The position numbers were made by a program, and so were the translations under genes. This document shows, in pieces, positions 54,103 through 63,054 of a DNA stretch of 64,000 bases. Position 1 is the first letter of the stretch. Each line of letters starts with the position of its first letter. The notes beneath the pieces were generated by a model. The model ran no database searches. It was not told the DNA's origin and worked only from the letters and a program-made list of their open reading frames with translations. Origin of the DNA: Lunatimonas sp. (GTDB lineage Bacteria; Bacteroidota; Bacteroidia; Cytophagales; Cyclobacteriaceae); contig NZ_JAFIEU010000042.1 of the NCBI RefSeq assembly GCF_020832325.1, positions 62,001 through 126,000 of the forward strand, read 5' to 3'.

Positions 54103-55683
54103 CTATTTTCCTTTGCGTTCATCCGAGACCTGCTTTTCATAACGCTTAAGAAACTCCTCCTTTTCAACTTGCAGGATCCGTTCATGCTCTTGGTTCAACC
54201 CCTTGTATAACGAATAGCACATAACCAGTAAAATCACCAAAAAGGGCAGACCTGTGGTTATCGTTGCGGTCTGCAGGGCTGTCAACCCTCCACCTACCAG
54301 CAAAATCGCCGCAACAGCACCCTCCGTAACTGCCCAGAATACCCGCTGTCCTACAGGTGCGTCCAGTTTGCCACCGGCTGTGATGCTATCAATAACCAAA
54401 GAACCTGAATCCGAGGAGGTAACAAAAAAACTGATAGCCAGCAATATCCCAATAGAGGACCCAAAGCCACTGAAAGGGTAGTTCTCCAGAAAAACAAATA
54501 ATGCCACAGACACATCTTTGGTAATCGATTCCGCCATGTGATGGCTACCACTCAGAGCACCTTCCTGTAGGTCCATAAATACAGCCGTTCCTCCCATTGC
54601 GGTAAGCCAGAAAAAAGTCAGTAGACTAGGTACCAGGATTACACCAAGCACGAATTCCCGGATAGTACGGCCCCGTGAAATGCGGGCGATAAACATACCT
54701 ACAAAGGGGGACCAAGAAATCCACCAAGCCCAGTAAAATACGGTCCAATCACCCTGCCAGCCATTGTTTCTATAGGCGCCCGTCCACATAGACACCTCTA
54801 AGATACTACTCAAATAATTCCCCATGTTCTGAACAAAGGAACGAAAGACAAAAAGCGAAGGACCTAAAAATACGACAAACAACAGCAATACCGCCGCAAT
54901 CCTCACATTCCATTGACTCAAAAATTTTACACCCTTGTCGATCCCTGAAACCACCGAAATTGTCGCCACCAAGGTAATCCCTGCAATTAGCAACACCTGA
55001 ATCAAGAGGGTGTTGGGAATACCAAACAAGTGCATTAGCCCCCCGCTAACCTGCTTTACCCCCAGACCCAACGAAGTTGCCAAGCCAAAAAGTGTCGCCA
55101 ATACCGCAAATACATCGATGACATGTCCCACCCATCCGTTAACCCGATCTCCGATCAACGGAAAAAAAGCGGAGCGAATGGTAAGCGGTAACTTTCGATT
55201 AAAAGAAAAAAAGGCAAGCGCCAAAGCCACTACCGCATAAATGGCCCAAGCATGGATTCCCCAATGTAGAAACGAAAGATTCATGCCTCTTCTAGCAGAT
55301 TCAATGGAGTAGGTTTCACCATAGGGAGGGCTCGCATAATGGAAGACCGGTTCAGCAACGCCCCAGAACAAAAGCCCAATCCCCATTCCCGCACTAAAAA
55401 GCATGGCAAACCAAGCCCCAGTTGAAAACTCCGGCTTGGCATCGTGCCCTCCTAAGCGGATCCTTCCAAGTCTACTGAAACCGAGGTAAAAAGAGAAGGC
55501 AATAAAGGAATTGACCGCTACTATAAATAACCACCCGGTTTTTTCGGTGATATACACTTTGCTAGAAGCAAACACCAAAGCCATGGGTTCTCCTACCCAA
55601 AGTGTCACAGCCATAAATAACAGGATAAGGGCAACCGAAGGCCAAAAAACCGGAGGGTGAATATCGAAGTACTTGTTCTTCAT
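54103..55683 (-). CDS. BCCT family transporter (betaine/choline/carnitine)
   Basis: A 526-residue inner-membrane transporter with 12 helices that imports choline, glycine betaine or another quaternary amine, driven by Na+ or H+. The family blocks are SAGMGIGLLFWGVAEPVFHYASPPYG near residue 98, YYWAWWISWSPFVGMFIARISRGRTIREFVLG near residue 320, where the aromatic box lies (WAWWISW), and FFVTSSDSGSLVIDSIT near residue 425. It faces away from the choline-oxidation genes and shares a 607-base control region with them, so it is probably the osmoregulated uptake partner. Confidence 0.95.
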   Translation of the reverse strand: MKNKYFDIHPPVFWPSVALILLFMAVTLWVGEPMALVFASSKVYITEKTGWLFIVAVNSFIAFSFYLGFSRLGRIRLGGHDAKPEFSTGAWFAMLFSAGMGIGLLFWGVAEPVFHYASPPYGETYSIESARRGMNLSFLHWGIHAWAIYAVVALALAFFSFNRKLPLTIRSAFFPLIGDRVNGWVGHVIDVFAVLATLFGLATSLGLGVKQVSGGLMHLFGIPNTLLIQVLLIAGITLVATISVVSGIDKGVKFLSQWNVRIAAVLLLFVVFLGPSLFVFRSFVQNMGNYLSSILEVSMWTGAYRNNGWQGDWTVFYWAWWISWSPFVGMFIARISRGRTIREFVLGVILVPSLLTFFWLTAMGGTAVFMDLQEGALSGSHHMAESITKDVSVALFVFLENYPFSGFGSSIGILLAISFFVTSSDSGSLVIDSITAGGKLDAPVGQRVFWAVTEGAVAAILLVGGGLTALQTATITTGLPFLVILLVMCYSLYKGLNQEHERILQVEKEEFLKRYEKQVSDERKGK

Positions 55684-56290
55684 CTGTTTCCTTTTTGATT
55701 TTCAACAGTCATCAGTCCGTATGACAACTCCGCCCAAAGAAAAACAAGTGATCTAACCCTTGGCAAATCCCTCGCACACTTCCTTGATTTGGAAAATCCT
55801 CAAAAACTAAGAACTAATCAACCTTTTCAAAAATAATTTCTTCGTTTCGTCTAATAAAAACAAAAATAGGAAAATACTCCCAGTAGCAAAATAAAACAAA
55901 ATTTAGTAGGTGTATAATCATTCAATCCTCTTTGAAATGAAAATACACCGGATACCCAAAATTTAATTTTTTTCTCACAACCAACATGATATTAACTAGT
56001 CTCTAATCGCCAAACACCCAACGAAAAAACCTTCCTAGATTTTGAAAAAATGACAAAATACACCGTAAAATATCGAAAAAGGTAGCATTTGAAAACTTGG
56101 ATCAAATAAATTTTCCCATTAGATTAGCGGACTATATCATTCATCACTCCGTAATTTCTTACATAATCCTATCTAAGAAAAGTTACAAAACGAACTTTAT
56201 CCGTACCAACGGCCAGCGATTAAGGATACCAAAAAATGTGGTGAAACGCATTAAACAGGAACCAAACACTGGGCGAATACATCCTTTATA
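55684..56290. other. 607-base AT-rich control region between BCCT and bet genes
   Basis: A divergent control region with no believable gene; a TTG-start ORF of 64 codons (56097-56291) has poor composition. TAGCATTTG at about 56084 resembles a -7 box but has a 3-base spacer and lacks a -33 match. No betI-like regulator gene is present, so control may come from an unlinked factor. Confidence 0.5.
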
Positions 56291-57952
56291 ATGCCAAAAG
56301 AAACTTACGATTTCATCATTATTGGTGGCGGGTCAGCCGGAAGTGTGTTGGCCAACAGGCTAAGCGCAGATAAACATTGTAACGTATTGGTCATCGAAGC
56401 CGGACGACTGGACCACGGCTGGGATTTCAGGATACATATGCCTGCGGCCCTGACGTATCCACTGGGAAACAACTATTACAACTGGGGCTACGAATCCGAT
56501 CCCGAGCCTTATATGGGTGGCAGGAGAATTTATCAGCCTCGGGGAAAGGTATTGGGAGGATCCAGTTGCATAAACGGTATGATCTACATCCGCGGCAATC
56601 CGTTAGACTATGAAAAATGGGCCGGTGAAAAAGGATTGGATAATTGGGGATTTAGCCATTGCCTACCTTATTTCAAACGGCTGGAAAACCGCCTGAACGG
56701 TGGGGACCAATACCGGGGGGAGGGTGGCCCACTACACCTAACGACACCGGCCTGTGACAATCCCTTGTTTGACGCTTTCTTTGCATCCGTGCAAGAGGCG
56801 GGGTATCCCCTGACAGACGATGTAAACGGCTACCAACAGGAGGGCTTTGGGAAATTTGATGCCACCATCTACCAAGGTAAGCGGTGGAATGCCGCTAGGG
56901 CATACATTCACCCGGTAAAACAGCGAAAAAACCTAACTATCAGTTTAAAATCTAGCGTTACTAGGATTCTCTTTGAAGGAAAAAAAGCCATCGGAGTGGA
57001 ATTCCAGAAGGGCAAAACCCTACACACAGTCTATGGTGGAGAGATTATTTGCTGTGGAGGGGCCATCAATTCCCCTCAGGTTTTGCAGCTATCAGGCATA
57101 GGCAACGGCGCAGAAATCAGTCAACATGGGATAAAAGTGGTGGCGGACCTTCCGGGGGTGGGGGAAAACCTCCAAGACCACCTGGAAGTTTACGTGCAAT
57201 GGACTGCAAAAAAACCGGTAAGCCTCTACCCCTCCCTGAAATTTTACAACCAACCAAAAATCGGGCTGGAATGGCTCTTTCGCAAAACAGGTATTGGAGC
57301 CAGCAACCATTTTGAGGCAGGTGGATTTATCAGAGGCAACGAAGAAGTCGACTACCCAAACCTCCAATACCACTTTTTACCCATTGCTATCCGCTACGAC
57401 GGGTCGGCACCCAATGAGGGACACGGGTTTCAATTGCATGTGGGCCCCATGAACACGGATGTAAGGGGACATGTGAAAATCAAATCAGCCGACCCCACCC
57501 AATACCCCAGTATCCTCTTCAACTACCTTTCTACGCCGCAGGAACGAAAGGAGTGGGTGGAAGCCATCCGATGCACCAGAAACCTGATCAATCAGCCGGC
57601 TTTCGACGCACTCCGGGGCAAGGAACTCTCACCAGGAGCCCAAGTATCTACCGACGAGGAGATTTTAGCGTTTGTGGCCAAAGAAGGAGAAAGCGCATAC
57701 CATCCAAGTTGTACCTGCAAGATGGGATACGACGACATGGCGGTGGTGGATAAGAACCTCAAAGTGCACGGAGTGTCCAACCTGAGCGTGGTGGATGCCT
57801 CTGTAATGCCGTATATCACCAACGGTAACATCTACGCACCGGTGATCATGATTGCCGAAAAAGCCGCAGATATCCTACTGGGAAAAACACCCGCTACTCC
57901 CGAAGAGGTACCCTACTACCAACACCAGAAAAAAAACCAACCCACCCACTAA
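56291..57952 (+). CDS. betA: choline dehydrogenase (GMC oxidoreductase)
   Basis: An FAD enzyme of 553 residues that oxidises choline to betaine aldehyde. The FAD-binding motif is DFIIIGGGSAGSVLANRLS at the N-terminus, the GMC signature is RGKVLGGSSCINGMIYIRG near residue 80, GGEIICCGGAINSPQVLQLSGIG near residue 250, and AYHPSCTCKMG near residue 470 holds the catalytic His. The C-terminus ends with DASVMPYITNGNIYAPVIMIAEKAAD as in BetA. The stop is followed directly by the betB ATG (TAA-ATG), so the two are one unit. The role is synthesis of the osmoprotectant glycine betaine. Confidence 0.94.
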   Translation: MPKETYDFIIIGGGSAGSVLANRLSADKHCNVLVIEAGRLDHGWDFRIHMPAALTYPLGNNYYNWGYESDPEPYMGGRRIYQPRGKVLGGSSCINGMIYIRGNPLDYEKWAGEKGLDNWGFSHCLPYFKRLENRLNGGDQYRGEGGPLHLTTPACDNPLFDAFFASVQEAGYPLTDDVNGYQQEGFGKFDATIYQGKRWNAARAYIHPVKQRKNLTISLKSSVTRILFEGKKAIGVEFQKGKTLHTVYGGEIICCGGAINSPQVLQLSGIGNGAEISQHGIKVVADLPGVGENLQDHLEVYVQWTAKKPVSLYPSLKFYNQPKIGLEWLFRKTGIGASNHFEAGGFIRGNEEVDYPNLQYHFLPIAIRYDGSAPNEGHGFQLHVGPMNTDVRGHVKIKSADPTQYPSILFNYLSTPQERKEWVEAIRCTRNLINQPAFDALRGKELSPGAQVSTDEEILAFVAKEGESAYHPSCTCKMGYDDMAVVDKNLKVHGVSNLSVVDASVMPYITNGNIYAPVIMIAEKAADILLGKTPATPEEVPYYQHQKKNQPTH

Positions 57953-59434
57953 ATGGAGGTTCAGAGATTATACCTAGATGGCCACTGGATCAGGCCCCTA
58001 AAGGGTGAAAGCCGAAGCATCATCAACCCCTGCAATCAGGAAAAAATCGGCGAGGTCGCGGAAGCAGATCGGGAGGATGCCAAAAAAGCAATAGCAGCCG
58101 CCAAAAGGGCCTTTCAGGAAGGTACGTGGCCCGAAACGCCTGCCAGCCAACGTGGCAAAATGATCTACGAACTCGGCGAGCTCATCGAAAAAAACAAAGC
58201 CCGACTGGCGGAAATAGAAACGTTAAATACTGGTAAAACCTACTCCGAAAGTCTCTGGGACATGGACGATATCGCGGGAATATTCCGATATTACGGCGGA
58301 CTAACAGACAAGACTGCGGGCGAGCTGCTGCACAGTCCAAACCCACATAGCCAAAGCCGTCTGGAACGAGAACCGGTTGGCGTAGTCGGACTGATTTGCC
58401 CGTGGAACTACCCCCTGCTACAGGCCGCCTGGAAAATTGCCCCGGCACTGGCCGCAGGATGTACGATGGTGATCAAGCCCAGTGAACTGACCCCCCTGTC
58501 CACCCTACTATTTACCGAATTAGCCGAACAAATCGGGTTTCCCCCCGGCGTAATCAATACGGTAACCGGACCAGGCTCAACAGTGGGTGCTGAACTGGCC
58601 GAAAGCTGGGAAGTAGACATGGTCTCCTTTACCGGAGGCGTGGTAACCGGGAAAAAAATCATGCAAGCCGCTGCCGGAAACGTCAAAAAGATCGCTTTAG
58701 AGCTGGGTGGAAAAAACCCCCACATCCTCTTTGCCGATTCGGATTGGGAAACTGCCGTGGATTTCATTCTAAACGGTGTGTTCTTCCACGCAGGACAAAT
58801 CTGCTCCGCGGGAACACGGCTTATGCTGGAAGAACCCATCCACGATCAGGTAGTCGAAAGATTGACCGACCGGATCGAAAAAATCAAACTCGGAAACGGA
58901 ATGGACGAAGGTACCCAAATGGGGCCACTCATTTCCGAAGCCCAACGCCAAAAAGTAGCACAGCATGTAAACCAGGCTGTGAAAGAAGGTGCCAAATTGG
59001 TCTGCGGCGGTAAAGTACCCTCGGAAAAACACCTAGAGAACGGATTTTTCTACGAGCCTACCCTGCTCACCAGATGCCATCCCGGAATGACTATTGTCCA
59101 AGAAGAGGTTTTTGGGCCGGTGCTCCACATCGAACGCTTTGCCACCGAAACAGAGGCAATTCGCAAAGCCAATGATACCATTTACGGCCTTTCGGCGGGA
59201 TTCTGGAGCAAAGACCCCGCCCGAATCCAACGGGTATCCAAAGCCCTGCGCTTTGGCACCGTGTGGGTAAATGATTTTAACACGTATTTTACCCAGGCAC
59301 CGTGGGGAGGTTATAAACAGTCTGGATTAGGTAGAGAACTTGGCCCCACGGGACTCGAAGAATTTACGGAAATCAAACACGTGTATCAAAATTTCAATCC
59401 GCAACCCACCCATTGGTTTGGGAGCAAAGCATAA
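57953..59434 (+). CDS. betB: betaine-aldehyde dehydrogenase
   Basis: Oxidises betaine aldehyde to glycine betaine with NAD(P). The 493-residue aldehyde dehydrogenase has the cofactor block VGLICPWNYPLLQAAWKIAPALAAGCTMVIKPSELTPL, the catalytic Glu in IALELGGKNPHIL, and the catalytic Cys in FHAGQICSAGTRLML. The C-terminus shows AFWSK-like FWSKDPARIQRVSKALRFGTVWVNDFNTYFTQAPWGGYKQSGLGRELG, close to plant-type BADHs. It begins the base after the betA stop and is followed by a sodium symporter gene starting the base after its own stop. Confidence 0.95.
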   Translation: MEVQRLYLDGHWIRPLKGESRSIINPCNQEKIGEVAEADREDAKKAIAAAKRAFQEGTWPETPASQRGKMIYELGELIEKNKARLAEIETLNTGKTYSESLWDMDDIAGIFRYYGGLTDKTAGELLHSPNPHSQSRLEREPVGVVGLICPWNYPLLQAAWKIAPALAAGCTMVIKPSELTPLSTLLFTELAEQIGFPPGVINTVTGPGSTVGAELAESWEVDMVSFTGGVVTGKKIMQAAAGNVKKIALELGGKNPHILFADSDWETAVDFILNGVFFHAGQICSAGTRLMLEEPIHDQVVERLTDRIEKIKLGNGMDEGTQMGPLISEAQRQKVAQHVNQAVKEGAKLVCGGKVPSEKHLENGFFYEPTLLTRCHPGMTIVQEEVFGPVLHIERFATETEAIRKANDTIYGLSAGFWSKDPARIQRVSKALRFGTVWVNDFNTYFTQAPWGGYKQSGLGRELGPTGLEEFTEIKHVYQNFNPQPTHWFGSKA

Positions 59435-60991
59435 ATCCAAACGGCTATCGACACCAAGACGCTCGGAATACTCGTCACCATCTTTTTTTACCTGCTGATT
59501 CTGCTGACCGGAATCTACGCCAGCCAAAAAGAATCAGGAGATAAAAGTGCACAGGGACTGCTATTGGCAGGAAGGAGAATGCCCACGTGGATTGGGATTT
59601 TCACCATGACCGCCACGTGGGTAGGCGGAGGATACCTCATTGGAACAAGCGAAGCAGTCTATGACAGCGCCCGCGGGCTGGTATGGGCCCAAGCCCCTTG
59701 GGGATATGCACTTAGTCTGATATTGGGAGGACTGTTTTTTGCCAAAAAAATCCGGAGTCAAGGTTTTACCACCTTCATCGATGTCTTCGAACAGAAATAC
59801 GGAAAAAAAACCGCAGCCGTGCTTTTCGTCCCCGCTTTGGTGGGCGAGATATGCTGGAGTGCTGCCATCTTGGCGGCATTGGGCATCACGTTTTCCACCA
59901 TTTTCGAACTAGATCTGGAAACCTCTATTCTGGCATCTGCGGGCATTGCAATAGTATACACCATGCTAGGCGGCTTGTGGTCGGTAGCCTATACCGATGT
60001 GGTCCAATTGATCTTTATCCTAATAGGTCTCGGGATCAGTATCCCCTTTGCTATTCAAAAAATTGGCGGTTTCGAAACCGCACTAGATCTGTATGGTCTG
60101 CGCATGGAAAATGGCCTGAATCTGTTTCCCCCCATACAGGCATTTTTGGGAAATGACCCCAATTGGGGCAACCAAATATGGGTTTGGATGGACTTTGCGC
60201 TTTTGCTGATTATGGGCGGAATCCCATGGCAGGTGTATTTCCAACGGGTGCTGTCCTCAAAATCCGACCGATCTGCCGTAAGACTTTCCATCTACGGAGG
60301 GCTATGCTGTGCCCTAATGGCTGTTCCTGCCGTGTGGATCGGCATCGCAGGCGCAGGATTTGACTGGAGCGGTTCCACACTGGGAGAGGCCCCAGAAGCC
60401 ACGATGATCTTGCCCTATGTACTACTGGAAATGACCCCACCCTTAGTAGGTGCATTGGGCTTGGGTGCCGTCGCCGCCGCAGTGATGTCTTCCGTGGATT
60501 CATCTGTGCTCTCCGCTTCTTCCATGTTTACCTGGAACATCTACCGTCCGCTGATCAATCCGGGATGTACGGACAAACAAATCAACCTGATCATCCGGCT
60601 ATCCATCTTGTGTACCGGAGGGATCGCTACTTGGCTGGCTCTCACGCTACAGAGTGTTTATGACCTTTGGTACCTGTGTGCTGACTTGGTATACGTAATC
60701 TTATTCCCGCAATTATTGCTGGCTCTATACTACCAAAAAAGCAACCGATACGGAGCCGTTGCCGGTGTCGTGGTGGCATTGGTGTTGCGCCTTGGAGGAG
60801 GAGAACCCCTATTTGATATCCCTCCGTTTATTCCCTACCCCATGAACGATCCCTTAGAGGGTGTGCTGTTTCCGTTCAGGACTTTTGCCATGCTGGCTGG
60901 GCTGATTACCATCGCGTCGGTATCGCAACTTACCCATAAAAGAGACCCACTTCATCGAAATAAGAAAGGGCTGGCCCAACGGCCCCAATAG
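59435..60991 (+). CDS. SSS family sodium:solute symporter (choline-type), no canonical start codon
   Basis: A sodium-coupled symporter of about 518 residues with 13 helices, likely bringing in choline for betA/betB. The core Na+ site helix is WIGIFTMTATWVGGGYLIGTSEA, and the last parts contain SVDSSVLSASSMFTWN, a family hallmark. In-frame protein-like sequence, including the first helix GILVTIFFYLLILLTGIYAS, reaches back to 59435, the base after the betB TAA. The first codon there is ATC, not ATG; the next canonical start in the frame is TTG at 59564, which would drop that helix. A GGGAG lies 10 bases upstream of 59435. A changed start codon, rare ATC initiation, or a sequence error are all possible. 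Confidence 0.8.
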   Translation: MQTAIDTKTLGILVTIFFYLLILLTGIYASQKESGDKSAQGLLLAGRRMPTWIGIFTMTATWVGGGYLIGTSEAVYDSARGLVWAQAPWGYALSLILGGLFFAKKIRSQGFTTFIDVFEQKYGKKTAAVLFVPALVGEICWSAAILAALGITFSTIFELDLETSILASAGIAIVYTMLGGLWSVAYTDVVQLIFILIGLGISIPFAIQKIGGFETALDLYGLRMENGLNLFPPIQAFLGNDPNWGNQIWVWMDFALLLIMGGIPWQVYFQRVLSSKSDRSAVRLSIYGGLCCALMAVPAVWIGIAGAGFDWSGSTLGEAPEATMILPYVLLEMTPPLVGALGLGAVAAAVMSSVDSSVLSASSMFTWNIYRPLINPGCTDKQINLIIRLSILCTGGIATWLALTLQSVYDLWYLCADLVYVILFPQLLLALYYQKSNRYGAVAGVVVALVLRLGGGEPLFDIPPFIPYPMNDPLEGVLFPFRTFAMLAGLITIASVSQLTHKRDPLHRNKKGLAQRPQ

Positions 60992-61452
60992 ATTTCAGAC
61001 TTGTCCCCTCCGAAATTAGAACGGATAAAAACAGCGTAGAGCTACCTAGCCTGTAGTTATTCTGCTATGCAATACCGCAAGGATCTCTATGAAATAAACA
61101 AACAGGTCGGGATGTTTGTGGGATTGATTGTCGCACCCTTGGTGCTTACGCTGATTGGGATGACACGTTTGCATAGCCCTGGTAGGGCATGTTGATTACC
61201 GCATCGTTGGTGCTTTAATGGAGGTGGCCGCACGATTCCATGGCCCTTTAGGCCATACCAGTGCCCGTGGCACCGTTGGTGTTTCGTTAATTATCAGCAC
61301 CAAAGGTGCAAAATCACTAGCCTTGGGCAACGCCCAAAAAATAACGCGAATACGTCACCCAAGCGCCAAAGGCGCGGAATCAATAGCCTAAACATCACCC
61401 GAATACACTTTTATCTGATAAGGACAAATGCCACCCATCCACAGAAGTGGGA
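60992..61452. other. 461-base intergenic region with mini-hairpin repeats
   Basis: No believable gene; a 42-codon ATG ORF at 61067 (MQYRKDLYEI) shows no similarity I recognise. The region holds the mini-hairpin cluster at 61133-61375, plus about 75 bases of plain sequence before the RES gene end. Confidence 0.6.
61133..61375. repeat. cluster of about eight mini-hairpins
   Basis: Short stems of 5-6 bp with 3-5 base loops: 61133-61145 (GCACC/GGTGC), 61176-61188 (GCCCT/AGGGC), 61201-61213 (imperfect), 61240-61256 (ATGGCC/GGCCAT), 61261-61273 (GTGCC/GGCAC), 61297-61309 (GCACC/GGTGC), 61323-61337 (TTGGGC/GCCCAA), 61363-61375 (GCGCC/GGCGC). Units at 61297 and 61363 also share AATCA-TAGCCT after the stem, 66 bases apart. 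It looks like a REP-type extragenic repeat. Confidence 0.7.
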
Positions 61453-61920
61453 TCATCCCCCAAGCTTGTACGCAAACTTGCGGGTATCCACCACACGCAA
61501 CAGCTCCTGCATACCAGGAAAGGAGGGGTTGATCAATAAATTATGCTCTTCCGGATAAAAGGACTCGTGCAACCGCGCAGAAGGAACTTGGAGAAAGGGA
61601 AAGGCATTTTGCATCAGCCACTGCCTGCCAAAATCCTGAGTCGCTTTGCCATGGGGCAATACATCCCAATTTTCGGGAAGACTGCTTCTTTCCAGCGTAC
61701 CGATCAGGCGATCAGACGGGATCTCATATACGATCACAAACCACGGATCGGCACCAACGGAAGTCCCCTTGATACACAGGTACTCCAACGCCGCCAAAGC
61801 TGCCGAGCTTGCCGCGTAGATCATGGGCAACCCTTTGGGATTCCACCTTCCGCCAGACAGGGAACTGCTGTACGGCGCTTGGTGGTACCTCTCCGACATC
61901 ATGCGGTAATACCTCAACAT
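61453..61920 (-). CDS. RES domain toxin (NAD+ phosphorylase type)
   Basis: A 155-residue toxin of the RES family, which degrades NAD+ and stops growth until neutralised by its Xre partner. The residues that name the family are visible: Arg25 in GGRWNPKG, Glu46 in AALEYLCIKG, and Ser in VPSARL near residue 113, followed by EEHNLLINPSFP. It starts 3 bases after the antitoxin stop, the normal order (antitoxin first). The full-length RES domain is present, so the toxin is probably intact. Confidence 0.92.
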   Translation of the reverse strand: MLRYYRMMSERYHQAPYSSSLSGGRWNPKGLPMIYAASSAALAALEYLCIKGTSVGADPWFVIVYEIPSDRLIGTLERSSLPENWDVLPHGKATQDFGRQWLMQNAFPFLQVPSARLHESFYPEEHNLLINPSFPGMQELLRVVDTRKFAYKLGG

Positions 61921-61923
61921 AGA

Positions 61924-62469
61924 CTAGAGGAAATTGCCATAGTGGAGGGCATCCACCGCCTCGTGCACCAGCTCTATGCCTGCCATGGAAAGCATCAGAT
62001 CCACCGGCTTAGATTGACCTAGGGATAAATTGGGTGTGTGCAGCCAGGATTTGAAGTGGGATTGCTGACCAAAAACCTCCATACCCTTCCTGATAGCCTC
62101 ATCGATCTTAAAGAACTGATAAGAACCCGGCGTACCTATCAGGCTCGCAGCAGACCACCTGGATACCGTGCTCGGCGAAACGGCCGCCGCTTTGGCCACA
62201 TCCACCATCTTCAGCTCCAAAAAATCAACGATGGGAGAAATCTCGGCAAACGTAAGATTCTTTTCTAGGTGTGCCGCTACATCAAACATGCTGTGGACAT
62301 CTCTGAGGGAGACCAAAAAATACCCATACCCTCTCTTTACCTCATAGCTGACCCGATCTTCTCCCCTCCGAACGACAAATGTATCGGCATATCCATACTC
62401 CCCTTGGAAATCATGAAGGGCGGCAACATCCTCTTGGGCTGGGGACATGTATTTCTTAACCTTTGCCAT
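61924..62469 (-). CDS. Xre/MbcA/ParS-type antitoxin
   Basis: A 181-residue antitoxin pairing with the RES toxin. It has an HTH in VDVAKAAAVSPSTVSRW (near residues 99-115) and a C-terminal toxin-binding region of the MbcA/ParS/Xre (DUF2384) type, KGMEVFGQQSHFKSWL followed by LGQSKPVDLMLSMAGIELVHEAVDAL. The N-terminal 80 residues carry an extra, non-family part (HDFQGEYGYADTFVVRRGED). I chose the second ATG (62469), since the promoter's -7 box ends too close to the first (62481). It probably also represses its own promoter. Confidence 0.9.
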   Translation of the reverse strand: MAKVKKYMSPAQEDVAALHDFQGEYGYADTFVVRRGEDRVSYEVKRGYGYFLVSLRDVHSMFDVAAHLEKNLTFAEISPIVDFLELKMVDVAKAAAVSPSTVSRWSAASLIGTPGSYQFFKIDEAIRKGMEVFGQQSHFKSWLHTPNLSLGQSKPVDLMLSMAGIELVHEAVDALHYGNFL

Positions 62470-62489
62470 AATAAATTTCATTTGACAAA

Positions 62490-62520
62490 CAAATATACAT
62501 CATTTGAAATAAATTTACAA
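62490..62520 (-). promoter_or_regulatory. Bacteroidota promoter of the Xre-RES unit
   Basis: On the minus strand TTG (62518-62520), a 20-base spacer and TATATTTG (62490-62497) match the consensus exactly, about 20 bases before the ATG at 62469. Confidence 0.7.
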
Positions 62521-62566
62521 GTTATTCCCCCATTTTCTACCCACTTTGCCGAGATCATATCTCACA

Positions 62567-62603
62567 AAAAAGAGCATCGGACGGGCAGCCCAACGCTCTT
62601 TTT
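62567..62603 (-). terminator. rho-independent terminator after the small membrane protein
   Basis: A 9-bp stem (62567-62575 with 62595-62603), with A- and T-runs on the two sides, lies 33 bases after the stop of the gene at 62636. It supports the view that this small gene is real. Confidence 0.7.
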
Positions 62604-62635
62604 AGAGATCAACCTACTAGTAGGGCCTCCATGTA

Positions 62636-62803
62636 TTAGGCACCAGTCGCCAATCGTCTGCCCACAATCACTGCTGAGAGGATCATGGATGTAAGCAATA
62701 GCGCAAACAGCCTAAGGGAGATCTCATCCACGACGTAAGCGTAAATTGTGGTGAGGATGAGCAGCACAAGGATTATCAGTAGAATCAAGTCAAATTTTCC
62801 CAT
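62636..62803 (-). CDS. small two-helix membrane protein
   Basis: A 55-residue protein with two membrane helices (FDLILLIILVLLILTTIYAY and LRLFALLLTSMILSAVIV) joined by a short polar loop (VVDEISLR). I do not recognise a family. The ATG at 62803 gives a compact MGKFDLIL N-terminus; an ORF reaching 62833 is less likely. The terminator behind it supports expression. It could be a membrane stress peptide, a holin-like protein or a regulator of another membrane protein; nothing here decides. Confidence 0.5.
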   Translation of the reverse strand: MGKFDLILLIILVLLILTTIYAYVVDEISLRLFALLLTSMILSAVIVGRRLATGA

Positions 62804-62983
62804 GGCAAACAAACGTTCGTAACAAACCATCAAAATCTCGCTCCAAAATACGGCCCATCGGGTGAAAAAAAATTTCAGTGGGCCATTTCTTTTAAATGAA
62901 AAATCGGGTTAAATTTATTTGAAACTATGATTCAAACAGTTCAACAAGCCTTTTAATCACTTTTACCGGTAACATATCAACCC

Positions 62984-63024
62984 AAAAAAGAAAAAGAAGC
63001 TGCTCATGAAAACGAACAGCTTCT
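62984..63024 (-). terminator. rho-independent terminator after the gene at 63055
   Basis: An 8-bp stem (62995-63002 with 63017-63024) followed on the minus strand by a T-rich run lies about 31 bases after the stop at 63055. Confidence 0.7.
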
Positions 63025-63054
63025 CTTCTAACTCAAAAACAAAACCCGAAAAGA

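Noticed and set aside
56097-56291. 64-codon ORF ending in a TAATG overlap with betA
   Set aside because: It starts with TTG, has poor composition, and no recognisable motif; the overlap with betA is likely chance.
59564-59566. TTG as start of the sodium symporter
   Set aside because: It would remove the first membrane helix and about 43 protein-like codons that continue from the betB stop.
61067-61195. 42-codon ORF MQYRKDLYEI
   Set aside because: It runs into the mini-hairpin cluster and shows no recognised family.
61133-61375. CRISPR array
   Set aside because: The repeats are short and variable hairpins with irregular spacing, not identical 28-37 base repeats with spacers.
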